Positions 9,530 through 20,953 of a DNA stretch of 64,000 bases are shown piece by piece (within the stretch, counting starts at the first letter, position 1; every line of letters starts with the position of its first letter). Below the pieces are notes generated by a model. It saw only the letters and a list, made by a program, of their open reading frames with translations, ran no database searches and was not told where the DNA came from. The DNA comes from Icerya purchasi. Taxonomy: Eukaryota; Arthropoda; Insecta; Hemiptera; Monophlebidae. A program made the position numbers and the translations under genes. The DNA lies in NCBI GenBank assembly GCA_039619475.1, contig CM077115.1, positions 538,378,315 through 538,442,314 of the forward strand. The letters are read 5' to 3'.

Positions 9530-11466
9530 ATGAGGCGGAAGGGTTTGGGTTTTCAGATCTTCTTCGGGTGTCCTGTCCTTATCATTAGGTCTCCCTACTC
9601 CCTATAACTCTTCCTTTATTCTCTCCTTTCCTTCATCTTTTGTGGTGTATGCACTGCTGTCGATTCCCGTTCCTCTATACCCATTCTTTACCAATTTTAT
9701 TATTGTAAAACTTGACTCTTATTTACATTATTAAATTACTCTACTCGACGTAGCAAAGTATACATGCTTAATTTCTGATGGATATTTACCAATTTACATT
9801 CTATCTTTACTACCGAAATTCTAGTAATTCATATTCGGTTCAAATTACAACTATTTATACTAATTATTCCCTTTTTTTTATTTACAACTTTATCGCAATT
9901 AGTCGAATTCCCTTTAAATTTTATTAACATTCAACTTTTTATTTTCTCTTAACATTGGTAGCTGTTTTAGCCACTCTCTTCCTATTACATTTACTTATTA
10001 ATTTAATTTCTATTTTGGAATATTGAAATTTTCCTCTTTCACATTTCTCATCTTCCTTGATTTCTTTCTCATAGCGGACGAAAATGGTTTAAAATTAATC
10101 CACCCTAATTCAGATATTCAGCCACCATGTCACGAATTCTACCTCGTAACTCTCAAAGCTTAGTTCCTCTTGTATCATAGGTAGAAAATAAAAATATTTA
10201 TGCGCAATTAATTCTTTCGAATTTTCGTGATGTATTTGCAAATTATAAATGTGTAAATATTTGCCTTTAGATCGTATCTTCATAAATCAACATGAATTTT
10301 GGAGCTTATATATAACTGGGAATTAACACAGTATTTTCAGAGAAAATATACATTAAATAAACTGCGCCTCTGCGGCTGGCACATTCAGCTTACCGCAAAC
10401 CTTCTATTTTGAGAAATATGTAAAATTTAGATCATTTTATTAGAAAATGAGTTAAAACACATAATAAAATTTTCAATGCTTTATTGATTTTTCAGATTGT
10501 CATCGTAAATGTGTATTTTAAAACGAATATCGTAATTCGAAATTTAAACTCCGTTTCCAAAGAAAAACATTAAATAGATTTCGCCTGACCGCTATCAACC
10601 AGAATTTAGATTTGTTAATTTTTCCTCGAGAATTACGTTTGGGATTTTCTTTATAAAATTTAGAATCTGCCGCCAGTAAAGGCATGTACTAAATTATATA
10701 TACTGATCATTTCGTTCAATATGTGATACCTAATTGCTCACATTAAAAAATTGCCAAGTAGTCTCGTCCGGCGTGAACTTTAAATATAATTTTCTTTCAT
10801 TGTCTTACGGTCCCACCATTGAACCCTTTAATTATTCTACCGCGATTCGAAACAGTCTAACGGCCTCTTACTTTCGGTTTCCCCTTCTACAGGTACTATT
10901 TCCGAAATATAATATTATTTTTTTTTGGAAGGTACTCTTTATATCCGGTTACTCTGTCAATCGGTAGTAATTTCCCGAAATATAAAATTATTTACTTTTC
11001 CTATTGTTTTAGTAAATTAATACTCTGATAGCCTCCTGGCACATTTCTTTTCTATTTCCTAAATTTCCTAACTTTATTTTCTAATACAACGCGCATTTCA
11101 ACCGCAGCGCTTGCTTAATTTCTCCGGACGTCCATTCTTTTGGTCTTGGAAACATCTATCATACCGTTTATTTTCTCTTATTTCTTTTGTAGATCATTAG
11201 TCTCTTTACCCATCTATCTTTAATTTTTTCGAAAATTATTTACAATATCTACTTATTTACTGCCTCTCGGACGTAATTGGACTTATGAATTATTATTTAA
11301 TTTTTATATTTTTTACGATTATCCGAGCTTTTCGATAACCAAACTTTGGATTACAATACTTTCCCCATTTCCTCGCTGCGAAACTAAACTATTTACAATA
11401 TTTACAATTAAATTTAATGCTAGCTAATATTTTATTTATATTCTTTTATTTCGCTACTTCACGTGA
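9530..11466. other. AT-rich sequence without a recognisable gene
   Basis: This stretch shows pyrimidine-rich plus-strand sequence and many stops in all frames. A 77-codon plus-strand frame at 10734-10967 has no recognisable motif. It may be the eroded body of the LINE whose RNase H lies at 9.3-9.5 kb, but I can support no domain in it. Confidence 0.4.
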
Positions 11467-11820
11467 TCACTCAGGCAGCCAGGTTTTCCAGGGCTGTATA
11501 TTCTTCTTATTTTCGTATTTTTCTACGAACTGTACGTAAATCACCTTTCCATTTTCTACATAAATTCTTTTGATAATATTTAATAAGTTCTCGTCTTTCA
11601 GCGATTTCTTCCTCTCTAATTTCCTTTTTATTATCTTCCCGGTACCTACTACTCTCAGCCATTTACTATCCGTGGCCAGTCTATTCGCGGCTATTTCTTT
11701 CTTATTTATTAAATTATCTTTAGTTTGACCTTTGGCTAATATATCTACGTCGTCCTTTGGTTGCCTCGGGTATCGTTTTCTATTATTTAGTTTTTTCTTT
11801 AATTCTATTTCAGACTTCAA
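11467..11820 (-). CDS. Lysine-rich hypothetical protein fragment
   Basis: This 117-residue frame stays open upstream of its first ATG to about 11890, where it reads as charged, protein-like sequence (DDENLATEGDEINYKRGRKE). It is very basic and ends in PWKTWLPE. I do not recognise it. It may be the eroded N-terminal product of the minus-strand retroelement whose RNase H remnant lies 2 kb away, or an unrelated chance frame. Confidence 0.25.
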   Translation of the reverse strand: MKSEIELKKKLNNRKRYPRQPKDDVDILAKGQTKDNLINKKEIAANRLATDSKWLRVVGTGKIIKRKLERKKSLKDENLLNIIKRIYVENGKVIYVQFVEKYENKKNIQPWKTWLPE

Positions 11821-11959
11821 TTCCTTCCGACCCCTTTTGTAGTTTATTTCATCCCCTTCAGTCGCTAAATTTTCGTCGTCTCGCGTATGAGGATTTTTTA
11901 ATTATTTTTTTCTTCCAGAATGACCTCTAAACTTGTTTCTATCATTTACGGTAGGTTTA

Positions 11960-12013
11960 GTGTTTAATTTTAATTTTAATTTAAATTTAAATTTAAATTT
12001 AAATTTAAATTTT
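11960..12013. repeat. Short tandem repeat (TTTAAA)n-like
   Basis: The sequence is a run of TTTAATTT and TTTAAA units. It lies immediately upstream of the Helitron helicase region. Confidence 0.8.
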
Positions 12014-12075
12014 GCCTTACCGCTCTTCTTTGTGAAACAATAAAATCTCACTAAACAAAACTGAATTTATGGTAT

Positions 12076-13722
12076 GCTCTAGATCCAATAATAGTAAAAA
12101 CACTATGGGAAATATTCAAAAACAATTTTGCAGAAGACTTTATACACGCAGCCCAACGGAATGAACAGCCTATTGAAAATGCAATTAATCGCGCTTACAG
12201 GATTATTGCTCATAAATTAAACACAGAAGCAACAGAAGGCAGAAATTTCCAATACTGGGTAAAAACTTTTGGTTTTGAAGACGTTGAAGATTACGATGAT
12301 GAAGTTAATCAAAATATTCTGAACACAGATGAATCAGCAGTCTTAGGAGAGCAAATGTATCAACTACTAAGAGGAAAACAGATAGAAATCGTTAATGCCA
12401 TTCTTCAAGCTGTAAATACAAATGGTGAAACAAAATGCTTTTTCATTGATGGTCCAGGGGGTACTGGAAAGACCTTCATCTATAAAACTCTATACTACCT
12501 ACTTACTGGAAAACGGTGCAAAGTAAAATGTATGGCTTTTACTGGTATTGCTTCCATATTGTTGCCTAATGGTCGTACTACTCATAAAACTTTTGGACTA
12601 AAAGTACCTCTAACATCAGACTCAGTCTCAAGTATCAAACCTAACTCTTCGAAAGCCAGAAAATTAGCAGAAATAGATATTTTTCTTATGGATGAGGCTC
12701 CGATGCTTCCAAAATATGGATTACAAAACATTGATCAACTTTTGCGATCTATTGGAAATGAAAATCGTCCTTTCGGTGGTAAAGTGATCGTACTTGGAGG
12801 AGATTTTCGTCAATGTCTGCCTGTACAGCCGCGAGCTAATAAATCTGAATTATTAGATCTTTCTATTAAGCGATGTTCCTTATGGTCTCTTTTTAAGACT
12901 TTTAAACTAGAAGAAAATATGCGTGTTGATATAGAGCAACGGGAATTTGCTGATTATTTACTAAAGTTGGGCAGCGGCGAACTGTCATTAAATACGATGG
13001 AAGAAATTGAATTGCCACAAAATATTATTTCAAACAACAATCTAATTGATGAGGTGTTTGGTAACTGTTTTGCCAGTGAAAATTATGAGGGAATGAAAGA
13101 CAGAGCAATACTCGCACCACTCAATAAAGATGTTGACAAAATTAACGAAGATATAGTTGCCAAGCTTCCCGGTGAATACAAAATCTATCACAGTCATGAT
13201 ACGGTAAAAGACCAACCTGAAGGAGCACTTGAATTTACAACAGAATTTCTTAACGCTGTCAACATTTCAGACTTACCACCGCACGAACTGAAATTAAAAA
13301 ACAAATCATTAATAATGCTGTTGCGTAATTTGGATGTATCAGAAGGACTATGTAACGGTGTAAGACTCAGTGTGACAAATCTGTGTAATAACATAATAAA
13401 GGCAAAAATCGTGACTGGTGAACAATCTGGCAAAGAGGTACATATACCAAGAATAACTCTTGATTCATCAAAAGGTCAACTGGGATGTACCATGCAGCGA
13501 CACCAATTTCCAGTAAGATCTGCATTTGCCATGACAGTACATAAATCTCAAGGCCAAACATTCGAATTTGTCGGCGTGGACTTAAGATCGTCAGTTTTCA
13601 TGCATGGTATGTTATATGTAGCATTTTCCAGAGTTAAGCGGCCAACTACGTTAAAAGTACTTCTTCCAAATGAAAATCCTCAACATACCCGCAACATAGT
13701 ATGGAAGGAAGCATTAGGTTAA
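12076..13722 (+). CDS. Helitron PIF1-like helicase domain, N-terminally truncated
   Basis: The frame is open from about 12076, and the first ATG at 12355 gives 455 residues. It encodes the superfamily 1 PIF1-type helicase of Helitrons: Walker A GPGGTGKTF near residue 34 of the ATG form, motif II LMDEAPML, motif III GGDFRQCLPV, and the C-terminal TVHKSQGQTF and YVAFSRVKR motifs. The upstream in-frame sequence LWEIFKNNFAEDF is also typical of the Helitron helicase N-terminal part. A full Helitron protein also carries a Rep (HUH) nuclease, and I see none upstream. The helicase frame has no internal stop. A terminal hairpin follows at 13851. A cellular PIF1 gene is less likely because of the context and the sequence style. 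Confidence 0.85.
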   Translation, partial: ALDPIIVKTLWEIFKNNFAEDFIHAAQRNEQPIENAINRAYRIIAHKLNTEATEGRNFQYWVKTFGFEDVEDYDDEVNQNILNTDESAVLGEQMYQLLRGKQIEIVNAILQAVNTNGETKCFFIDGPGGTGKTFIYKTLYYLLTGKRCKVKCMAFTGIASILLPNGRTTHKTFGLKVPLTSDSVSSIKPNSSKARKLAEIDIFLMDEAPMLPKYGLQNIDQLLRSIGNENRPFGGKVIVLGGDFRQCLPVQPRANKSELLDLSIKRCSLWSLFKTFKLEENMRVDIEQREFADYLLKLGSGELSLNTMEEIELPQNIISNNNLIDEVFGNCFASENYEGMKDRAILAPLNKDVDKINEDIVAKLPGEYKIYHSHDTVKDQPEGALEFTTEFLNAVNISDLPPHELKLKNKSLIMLLRNLDVSEGLCNGVRLSVTNLCNNIIKAKIVTGEQSGKEVHIPRITLDSSKGQLGCTMQRHQFPVRSAFAMTVHKSQGQTFEFVGVDLRSSVFMHGMLYVAFSRVKRPTTLKVLLPNENPQHTRNIVWKEALG

Positions 13723-13850
13723 GACCCGATTTCGTCATGGAAAAGTTCATATGTAGGTAAGTCGAAAAATATTAATATTTAATCAGTATGTGATTCGTAT
13801 CTAACAATAAGTATATTTTCAAAAAAAACGCGATTTTACCAAAAAAAAGT

Positions 13851-13881
13851 ACCGAGCAAAGCTCGGTCACCCAGGTACTAT
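13851..13881 (+). other. Helitron 3'-terminal hairpin and end
   Basis: A perfect 7-bp stem, ACCGAGC-AAA-GCTCGGT, at 13851-13867 is followed 10 nt later by CTAT. Helitrons end in a short GC-rich hairpin a few bases before a CTRR terminus. CTAT is a near match, so the exact end is uncertain. It lies 129 bp after the helicase stop, on the same strand. Confidence 0.65.
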
Positions 13882-14281
13882 ACATATATACGATTAAGTC
13901 AACGTAAATTGGACGACTGATGATCGAGCAATAAATAAAACTTTCTTTGATTTGTTAAAGCATCACCCACAGACATCCTTGAAGGGACTTACTTGTACTG
14001 TAAGCTAATTTGCAGGTGTTATTATACGATATTGAACACTATTCTTTATATGAAATATGCCATTCTCGCTGAATATTAGTCGTAAACAGTCTGAGCAGAA
14101 AATAAAACAAAGAGAATCACTGCAAGTCAGTACAGACGGTGTTGCCAGTCACTACAACGAGCCAGATGGATACATTCATTTAAAAAAAGAGGATTTCCCG
14201 GTTTCGTCACAGAATAAATAATAAAAAGTTGTTCCCTATGCTCATTTTAATCGGTCCGACAAAAATATGAAATGAAATGGT

Positions 14282-14286
<5 letters not shown>

Positions 14287-14317
<31 letters not shown>

Positions 14318-14911
14318 GGCGCGCCAGCGGCATTGACCCAACAACAGTAGAAATTAAGGAAGGGGTTAAATAAAAAGACGATTAGAAATAGAGCTTAGGA
14401 AAGATTGGAGTACCGGGATTATATCTGGGGATGGAAAGGAAAGGACAAAAGAAGAAGAATACGGAGCAGGAAGTCCCAGTGTCAAGATTTTCGAGTACAA
14501 AACAGAGCGCTCGGAATCAAGGGCAGGGCATTCAAAGAAGATGTGGTTTGCATCACATATGAGAGGAGAGATGGAATTATGAAGGGGACAATCGGGAGAA
14601 GGGGACAGGGAAAAACGAAAACGTGAAGAGGGTAGAAGTGAGTGATTAATACGCAGTCTGATTAAGGAAATGATCGCGGAGCGATGATAAGAATAGGATT
14701 GAAACCATGGCTGGGAAGAGGGAACCGGTTGAATTTGAAGATAATGAGAGGCGGGATTAGAAAATAGGGAAGGATAGATGTCCGACCATAGTCGGGAATG
14801 ATTAGCTGAGGAAAGAAGGAGGATGTCCGAGGTAGGAATTTTGCAGAATAAAGGACCATCGCGGGCGGCCGAACGGGCTAAAAAGTCAGCTAACTCGTTG
14901 CCCTCGATCAA
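14287..14911 (-). pseudogene. 5'-truncated I-superfamily LINE copy (RNase H end to 3' tail)
   Basis: The minus strand encodes the last 181 residues of ORF2, starting inside the final RNase H motif (IEGNELADFLARSA) and running through the C-terminal CDANHIFFEC cluster to a stop at 14366. A poly-A tail appears as a T run at 14287-14316. The 3' UTR ends in a GC-rich version of the family hairpin, with GGG and CCC arms. The residues differ from the full-length LINE at 2-9 kb, so this is a related subfamily. 5' truncation is the usual outcome of aborted reverse transcription. Confidence 0.85.
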
Positions 14912-15261
14912 TTTTACAACAAAATATTATTATGTATTGTGTAATTTTGCCGGTCCCACTACGCTACGTTATTGGTCGGAATATATTGTGTTTGTAATTC
15001 ACAGATTTCAGAATTTTTAAATGATTTAATAATTATGATAAATAAGCTGAATAACTTTGTTATCATTATTCGTGACTTAAACATTAATTTATTGGTAAAA
15101 ATCGGTAGTACAGATTATCTAAACTTGTTGGCTGCAAATGGTTTTGATAGTATTATAAATAAACTTACTTTTATCCGATTTCAAAGAAATTACTCCTCTT
15201 GTCTAGACCTTGTTTTTGTTCGTGGTTTTGATAATTGTCGCATAAATTTAAATGTTACAAC

Positions 15262-16135
15262 TACGGTTGCTACTTCGTGGCTGTCTAGATCTGAGAGAAG
15301 AAAAAAAAAAAAGTCGATTTTCATAACATTTTATTTTATTTTGGACTTGTATTTTACATTTGAACGTACAGATTTCAAAATATCTTTGAAAAATTCTTTG
15401 CAGTCAATTTTAAAATTAAAAAAAAACGTTTGGATTTCTGCCTATTTGAACGATTTCTTTCCTTTGTCCACATATCGAATACTATACTAAAAACATGCTC
15501 GCAGGCGGCGTTTCATACAGGTACAGAAAAACGAATGAAACCATTTTCTTCAACATGTGGTGACATGTTTCAACTGTTAAGAAAAATTTGACCCACCTCA
15601 AATCTACTCTTTCACTGGATTTAACAGTGCTGTCTTGAACCTCCTTCAAAATGCAGAAATCTTCGTAAAGTTTATTTTCATCAAAAGTGATCTTTAAATC
15701 AATGGGCAAATCATTCAAACCATCCAATGTAATCGGGTTTTTCATTGAAAATACGTTCAATTTATTGTACTCTGGATTTTCGAAATCATACCATTTATTC
15801 GGGTAATCTAAACATCTCTCAAAGAAAACGTCTGCCTCTTTGTAAAACATAGCCTTGTCCATTCCATTTAATTTGTTTAAAAGATCTTTGACGGAACTAC
15901 TAAAAAAAATTTGTCCTTTCTTCTGTTTGTTATTTTTCGGCGGATTTCAAGCATAACATTGTGCAATCGTATGATTTTCCCGCTTTCAGCAATTTGAGCC
16001 GCGCGCATCGGTATTTTGAGCAACTTGAAATACCGGGAGAATTTTGTATATTTTAAATTCCTTCCAGGAGCCGGGAGATTTTAATTTTCTCAATTCCCGG
16101 AGTCGCCCGGAATTCCGGGAGAGATGGGAACCCTG
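15262..16135 (-). mobile_element. hAT transposon remnant nested in a LINE endonuclease
   Basis: Identical 8-bp repeats GTTACAAC flank it at 15254-15261 and 16136-16143, as expected for hAT elements. The right end reads, on the minus strand, CAGGGTTCCCA, a typical hAT terminus; the left terminus is degraded. The minus strand at 15482-15900 encodes the C-terminal end of a transposase: MFYKEADVFFERCLDY, NDLPIDLKITFDENKLYEDF and DLRWVKFF. In another frame it then reads NAACEHVFS, matching the hAT dimerisation signature. Removing the insert joins the LINE endonuclease reading frame across the duplication. The element is internally deleted and inactive. Confidence 0.8.
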
Positions 16136-16649
16136 GTTACAACTGATACTTCACCAGTTGCGTTTACTGATCAACCACAAATTTCCAAATTAATTTTAAA
16201 CGTAAACTAAATGTCCATAGCTTTGACTATTTTATTGGTAAGTTAATCTTCTAAAGTAACTTATGCTCCTGCAATTTCAATGATCTATTTAGTGACGTTA
16301 CAACTGTTGACGACAAAGTCGATATATTCTTCTATGAAATAAAAGGTATTTTAAATCGTTCTGAAAGATTGAAAATTATTAACAGATCCTTACGAAAAAG
16401 AAGTGAATGGGTAGCAGATGAAATAATATCTTAGTCACGGCAGAAAAAAACACTAAATATTCTCACTAAAAAATATCCTGCTGATAAAAACCTGTTACTT
16501 CGTTTTAAAAATATTTCGAAGGAAATACAAAAATAAATCACTACTCCAATTTATTATCAAACTGTCACAATGATCAAAACAGATATGCTCGCGGTGGTTA
16601 AAAATATTCTCGGAAAGAACAGATCAGTTCTAAAAGAAATAGAAATAAA

Positions 16650-17311
16650 TTTTTTTTTTACCCCCCTTGGGTTTGCTACCAAAGAGCATTAGCCCAGCAA
16701 AAAGGAATAGATACACGGAATAGAATAGAAATTATATTTTTATTCTGTCGACAATGGAATCAAGGAACACCCCTAGCATAGGAACAACAGAGAGAATAGG
16801 TAGAGAAAGAACATAAGAGGCGTTGAAAGGAGCAGGAAGATCAAGCTTTAAAAGATGATAATAAAGTAACTCACGCTCGCGAGATAAACCGGAGCACTCG
16901 AAGAGCACGTGATTCGCATCACAAACATACTGGGAACCTTCAGGATCCAATGGACAACAAGGAGATGCAGCCAAAGAAAAGCGATTTTGTGGAGAAGGAA
17001 GGAGACTATGCGAGAAACGGAGGCGAGATAATTTAGTAATTATGGACCGACGCAAACTGAGAAACTCATAGAACCAAGGACGAGGAGGAGGAACAGGATT
17101 AGTCAAGAGATAAAAGGAATTAGGATTAGCGAAAAGAGATACATAAACGGAATGCCAAAGTCTAAGATGGCAGGATTTAGTTGGAAGAAGAATATTGCGT
17201 GCTGGAACCCTACTAATAAAATTCCCAGTGGAAACAGCAGCTTTAGCAAGGAGGTCGACGGCTACATTTCCATCAATGCCTGAATGTCCCGGAATTCAAA
17301 GAAAGTCAATC
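16650..17311 (-). mobile_element. 5'-truncated copy of the full-length LINE family
   Basis: This segment is nearly identical to 2115-2793 of the full-length element. It comprises the 3' UTR hairpin and poly-A (T run 16650-16659) and the ORF2 C-terminus, with the final 124 codons open at 16732-17106. Similarity ends abruptly at 17311, inside the last RNase H motif. It lies in the RT part of a plus-strand LINE. I could not define a clear target duplication. The C run is 6 here against about 12 in the full-length copy. Confidence 0.9.
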
Positions 17312-17750
17312 ATAAAAATAATAACATTGTGTCGGTAAAGGAAAATGAGTATCTTGTTTCAAACTATTCTAATAATTACTTCCTAAATGTCATAGGGGAA
17401 ATAAAACAAGAACTAAATACCGAGTTGTCTCCCTTTAAATTGACTAACCAACCAAATTCTTTTGGATTTTTGGAATTTTCAAATGAAGATATAAAAACCT
17501 GCAAACTGACATTGCGTAACAAATATTCATGCAGTTCCGAAGAATTGTCCATCATTCTAATAAAAGAAAATATAAATTATTTTGTTAATCCGCTGACTCG
17601 TCTGTTTAATGAATCCATTAAATCAGGAACTTTTCCAAACGTTCTTAAACTTGATATTATTATTCCAGTGTTTAAAAATGACAATGCTACAGACGTATGC
17701 AATTACAGACCTACTATATGCATCTTATCCTTTTGCTGAAGTTTCGCTAT

Positions 17751-18756
17751 GTCTCCTATTCAGGACTTCACGTACACGTCAACCGAATTTTGAACGAATC
17801 AATTCATGAATAACACAACTGTAATTTGACTTACTACTTTACTGATACTTCCATCACAATCGGGAGAAACTAAAACAGTAATTACAGAAAAATGTAGAAC
17901 AGTGAATGACTCAACTTACCGCTCTCACGAGGCCATATCTTTTTCGATCATTTCTTTCTTGCGAAACCGCGTGGTAACATCTTCATCCCCGACCGACAAC
18001 AGGATCTTATACACACTCGCATTCTCGCTCTCACCACTTTTCCCCTAATTTTATATGCATTTTATTTATTTTAATTAATTACATTCTGTACAATGTTTAG
18101 TAATGTAAACATTACAATACCTACGTTCAAGCATGTCTGATACAGCAAACTATATATCAACTGACCATGTAATTAAAATGTTCACTGAGAATAAGTTGAG
18201 AAAAAAATATAATATGAACGAAAGAAAATGTGATGTAAATATGTATGTTGTAATATGTAAGTTCTCTTGGAATAAAACTTTGTTGTATAATATATAACTC
18301 CAACAGGCGTTTTCATATTATTATTATTATTTTTTTTTACTACCTATCTTTAACTTTCTAAGGAATATAGCGTACACTGATTTAGTTTAGCCTAAAACGG
18401 CAAATTTATACATCTGACTACCATGTAATTAAATACGTGCATGAATTGTAAAAAGAATAATTACGATGTAGTACCACACAAATCAAGTCACAGGCAACAG
18501 ATATTTTTAACATAAAGGAAAACTTATAAAACATGAATCAAAAGAAATTTACTAGTAAAATAACAAAATTAAATTCATTAGTTTGTTATTTGTTACTTTT
18601 TTTTATAATTTTTTGATTTATAATTGTTCCGATGTTTACCTCAAATTAAAATATTTACATTTTCGGAAATAATTTCTTCTGAATAATGTATCTTGTTTCA
18701 TTTTATAACAGTTTTCGTTCAACAACAATAAAGTAATTATAGTGAATACTTAAAAT
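17751..18756. other. AT-rich sequence, nothing recognised
   Basis: No open frame or motif can be supported in this stretch. It may include further decay of the plus-strand LINE upstream. Confidence 0.4.
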
Positions 18757-18995
18757 AAAGGTCGTGCCCACGAGGCTGGTTAAACCCCCCCCCCCCATAT
18801 ATTAGAACTCAAATAATTATTATAAATACACAAAAATCTGAAAAAAATCAAAAATTTAAAATTAATATTTCTTACATTAAAAAGAAAAAAGAAAAAATAC
18901 GCTTCGTATTTTATTTTTTATTACGAGTATAATCAATAACATATTTAATTTTTATTAATGTGTTTATATGGTAATTAATTTATGTAATTAGTGTT
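18757..18995. repeat. Partial copy of a hAT-like small element
   Basis: Starting at AAGGTCGTGCCCACGAG and a C run, about 240 bp match the first half of the element at 19110-19537, including TTATTATAAA and CACAAAAATCTGAAAAAAATC. The right end is missing. The two copies are in direct orientation about 350 bp apart. Confidence 0.6.
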
Positions 18996-19109
18996 AGGCG
19001 ACTTTGACTTAAAACTTTTCGCTTATTCGGTAGTTGCATTAGAAATGTTAGTTCTCCCTGAAAACTATAGTCGATCGATATAAACTTTTCAGTCGTAAAT
19101 ACCCCAATG

Positions 19110-19537
19110 CAAGGCCGTGTGCGCCCCCGGGGGGGGGGGGGTTAACCCCCCTATGAGAACTGAAATAGTTATTATAAACACACAAAAATCTGAAAAAAAT
19201 CACAAATTTAAAATAAATATTGATGATTTCTTTAGGATGTTCTTACCTACTTTTAAAAGAAAAAAGAAAAAATATGCTCCATATTTTAGGTACTTCATTA
19301 ATATGTTATGCAAAATTTTTTATTACGAGTATAATTACTAACGTATGTAATTTTTATAATTGTTCATATACGGGGTAATTCATTTATGTGAATTATTAAT
19401 ATATAAATCAAAATGATGGAAATGATTAATAGTACGAATATTAGTGAAAAATGTATTGTTATTTATAGAATAAATATACAAAGAAAAATTTCAACCCCCC
19501 CACCCCACCCCCTTCCAAAATTCTGGGCACGGGCCTG
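19110..19537. mobile_element. Non-autonomous hAT-like element (428 bp)
   Basis: The ends are CAAGGCCGTG on the left and, read inward from the right, CAGGCCCGTGCCCAG. They are flanked by CCCCAATG (19102-19109) and CTCCAATG (19538-19545), an 8-bp duplication with one mismatch. A G/C run follows the left end and C-rich blocks precede the right end. It has no coding capacity. The end style and 8-bp duplication fit a hAT MITE. Confidence 0.65.
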
Positions 19538-19545
19538 CTCCAATG

Positions 19546-20953
19546 GGTTCTCTTCAAATAGCAAATTTCTATTATTCGTAGCAATCATTCAAAGTTAATT
19601 ATTCACTGTGCTATTTTATACGTTTCTTTACTCTATTTCCAATTTCAATTTATGAAAAAATCGGTAATTTCAAACTGAATCTTTTTATGGTTTCCTCAGT
19701 CTTTTTCAATATTTCAATTAAGTTCGGGCGCCATTGAAGAAAAACTTCTTCAAAATGAAAATATACGTATAGAAATAAAAAAAAAACACGGAAACAAAAA
19801 AAGGGGTGAGGAGAGCCCTTCCTACCCACCGCAGAGCAGTCTACAGTGTCCCTTGCTCAATCCCATACTACCCGAGAGCGCTAATCACGACGATCGGACT
19901 ACAAAGAAGTAAAATCAGAACAAAAAATACAGATTTAAAATAAAACGAAAAAACACATATTGCTCTATTTCGATTGCACTACACTCGACTAGCTCTATTC
20001 GTATGAGACTAGCCACAAAAACGATAACCGATCGATCACGACGTTGATCGGACGGCGAGAAAACAGAAGAAGCCCATCGGTTCGAAAACCGCGTGTATTT
20101 ATATTAATAATTTGCGTAGCCGAGCAATTGCTTAGACATCGCTTCTAATGCGAAATTTCCCATTTTTAATATTTGATCGCAAGCCTCAACAAATACCGCG
20201 ACGTCATTCACACTCGCTTCTATTACTAACGCAAACACACACACCCACACACACACACCAGCTTACATATTAGCGAGTTCGCTAGACTAGACTATTCAGA
20301 ATTTTCTCTAACGTAAACCGATTTCGTCGCAACCAAAATTCCACATTTCCGAACCATCATACATACATCGCACATGCAAACTATTCACAATTCTTTATTA
20401 TTTCTACTTTTATACAAATAATATCTAAATTAAGAAATTAGCTCTTTGATTAGTTACAATCTTGAACTTTGCAAATGAAACGGTTCAAAAATATTCATAA
20501 TTTAATGGTTGTAATCAATTTTCAGCTACAAATGATTATTTCGAATAAGTCATTTAATTGTTTTTTAGCGACCTTAAAAGCATTTTGCATCACTAATACA
20601 CATGTTCGTAGGCGGGTAGGGTGTGGTGGGGCGTTTATGGGGTCCACCCCCACGAAATGTTTTGGATCTTATTTTTTCTTTTCCTTTTGATTATAAATAA
20701 CAGAAAATACAGAGCAGAGCGTTTTACCAATCGGTTATTTTTCTGTACTTTTCTTAACGTTCCTGTTTCAACCCATTTTCTCATTTATTAATTCTGTTTA
20801 CGCAAAGATAGGAGGAGTATTTTTTGTTTGATTATTTTATTAATATAGTTGTTAATAGTATTTCGAGTATTACGGTTTCCGTTTTTAACCCGTCAGAGGT
20901 CGCGCTGGTCTTTTTGACCGGGTTTTATAAAAACGTTATTAAAAACTACATTT
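19546..20953. other. Noncoding stretch
   Basis: This stretch is AT-rich with CpG-containing patches around 19860-20330. No gene is supported. A G-rich patch at 20610-20655 with a self-complementary GTGGGG/CCCCAC arrangement may be the end of another small element. Confidence 0.4.
20224..20262. repeat. CA-rich microsatellite
   Basis: An imperfect (CA)n run is interrupted by CCC. Confidence 0.85.

Larger units (their letters stand above)
14925..17750 (+). pseudogene. Decayed plus-strand LINE, interrupted by two later insertions
   Basis: Three collinear blocks belong to one ORF2. Block 1, 14972-15261, is endonuclease: FLNDLIIMINKL, IIIRDLNINLL (normally GDLN) and CLDLVFV. Block 2, 16136-16645, holds the end of the endonuclease (VAFTDQPQI, normally SDH) and the linker, with RSEWVADEI and a K-rich stretch. 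Block 3, 17312-17745, is the RT finger region: LSIILIKENINYFVNPLTRLFN, SGTFPNVLKLDIIIPVFK, CNYRP. The motif style suggests a Jockey or CR1-type LINE rather than the I family. A hAT remnant sits between blocks 1 and 2, and a LINE copy between blocks 2 and 3. Stops and frameshifts make it dead, and the RT catalytic core is missing. Confidence 0.75.
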
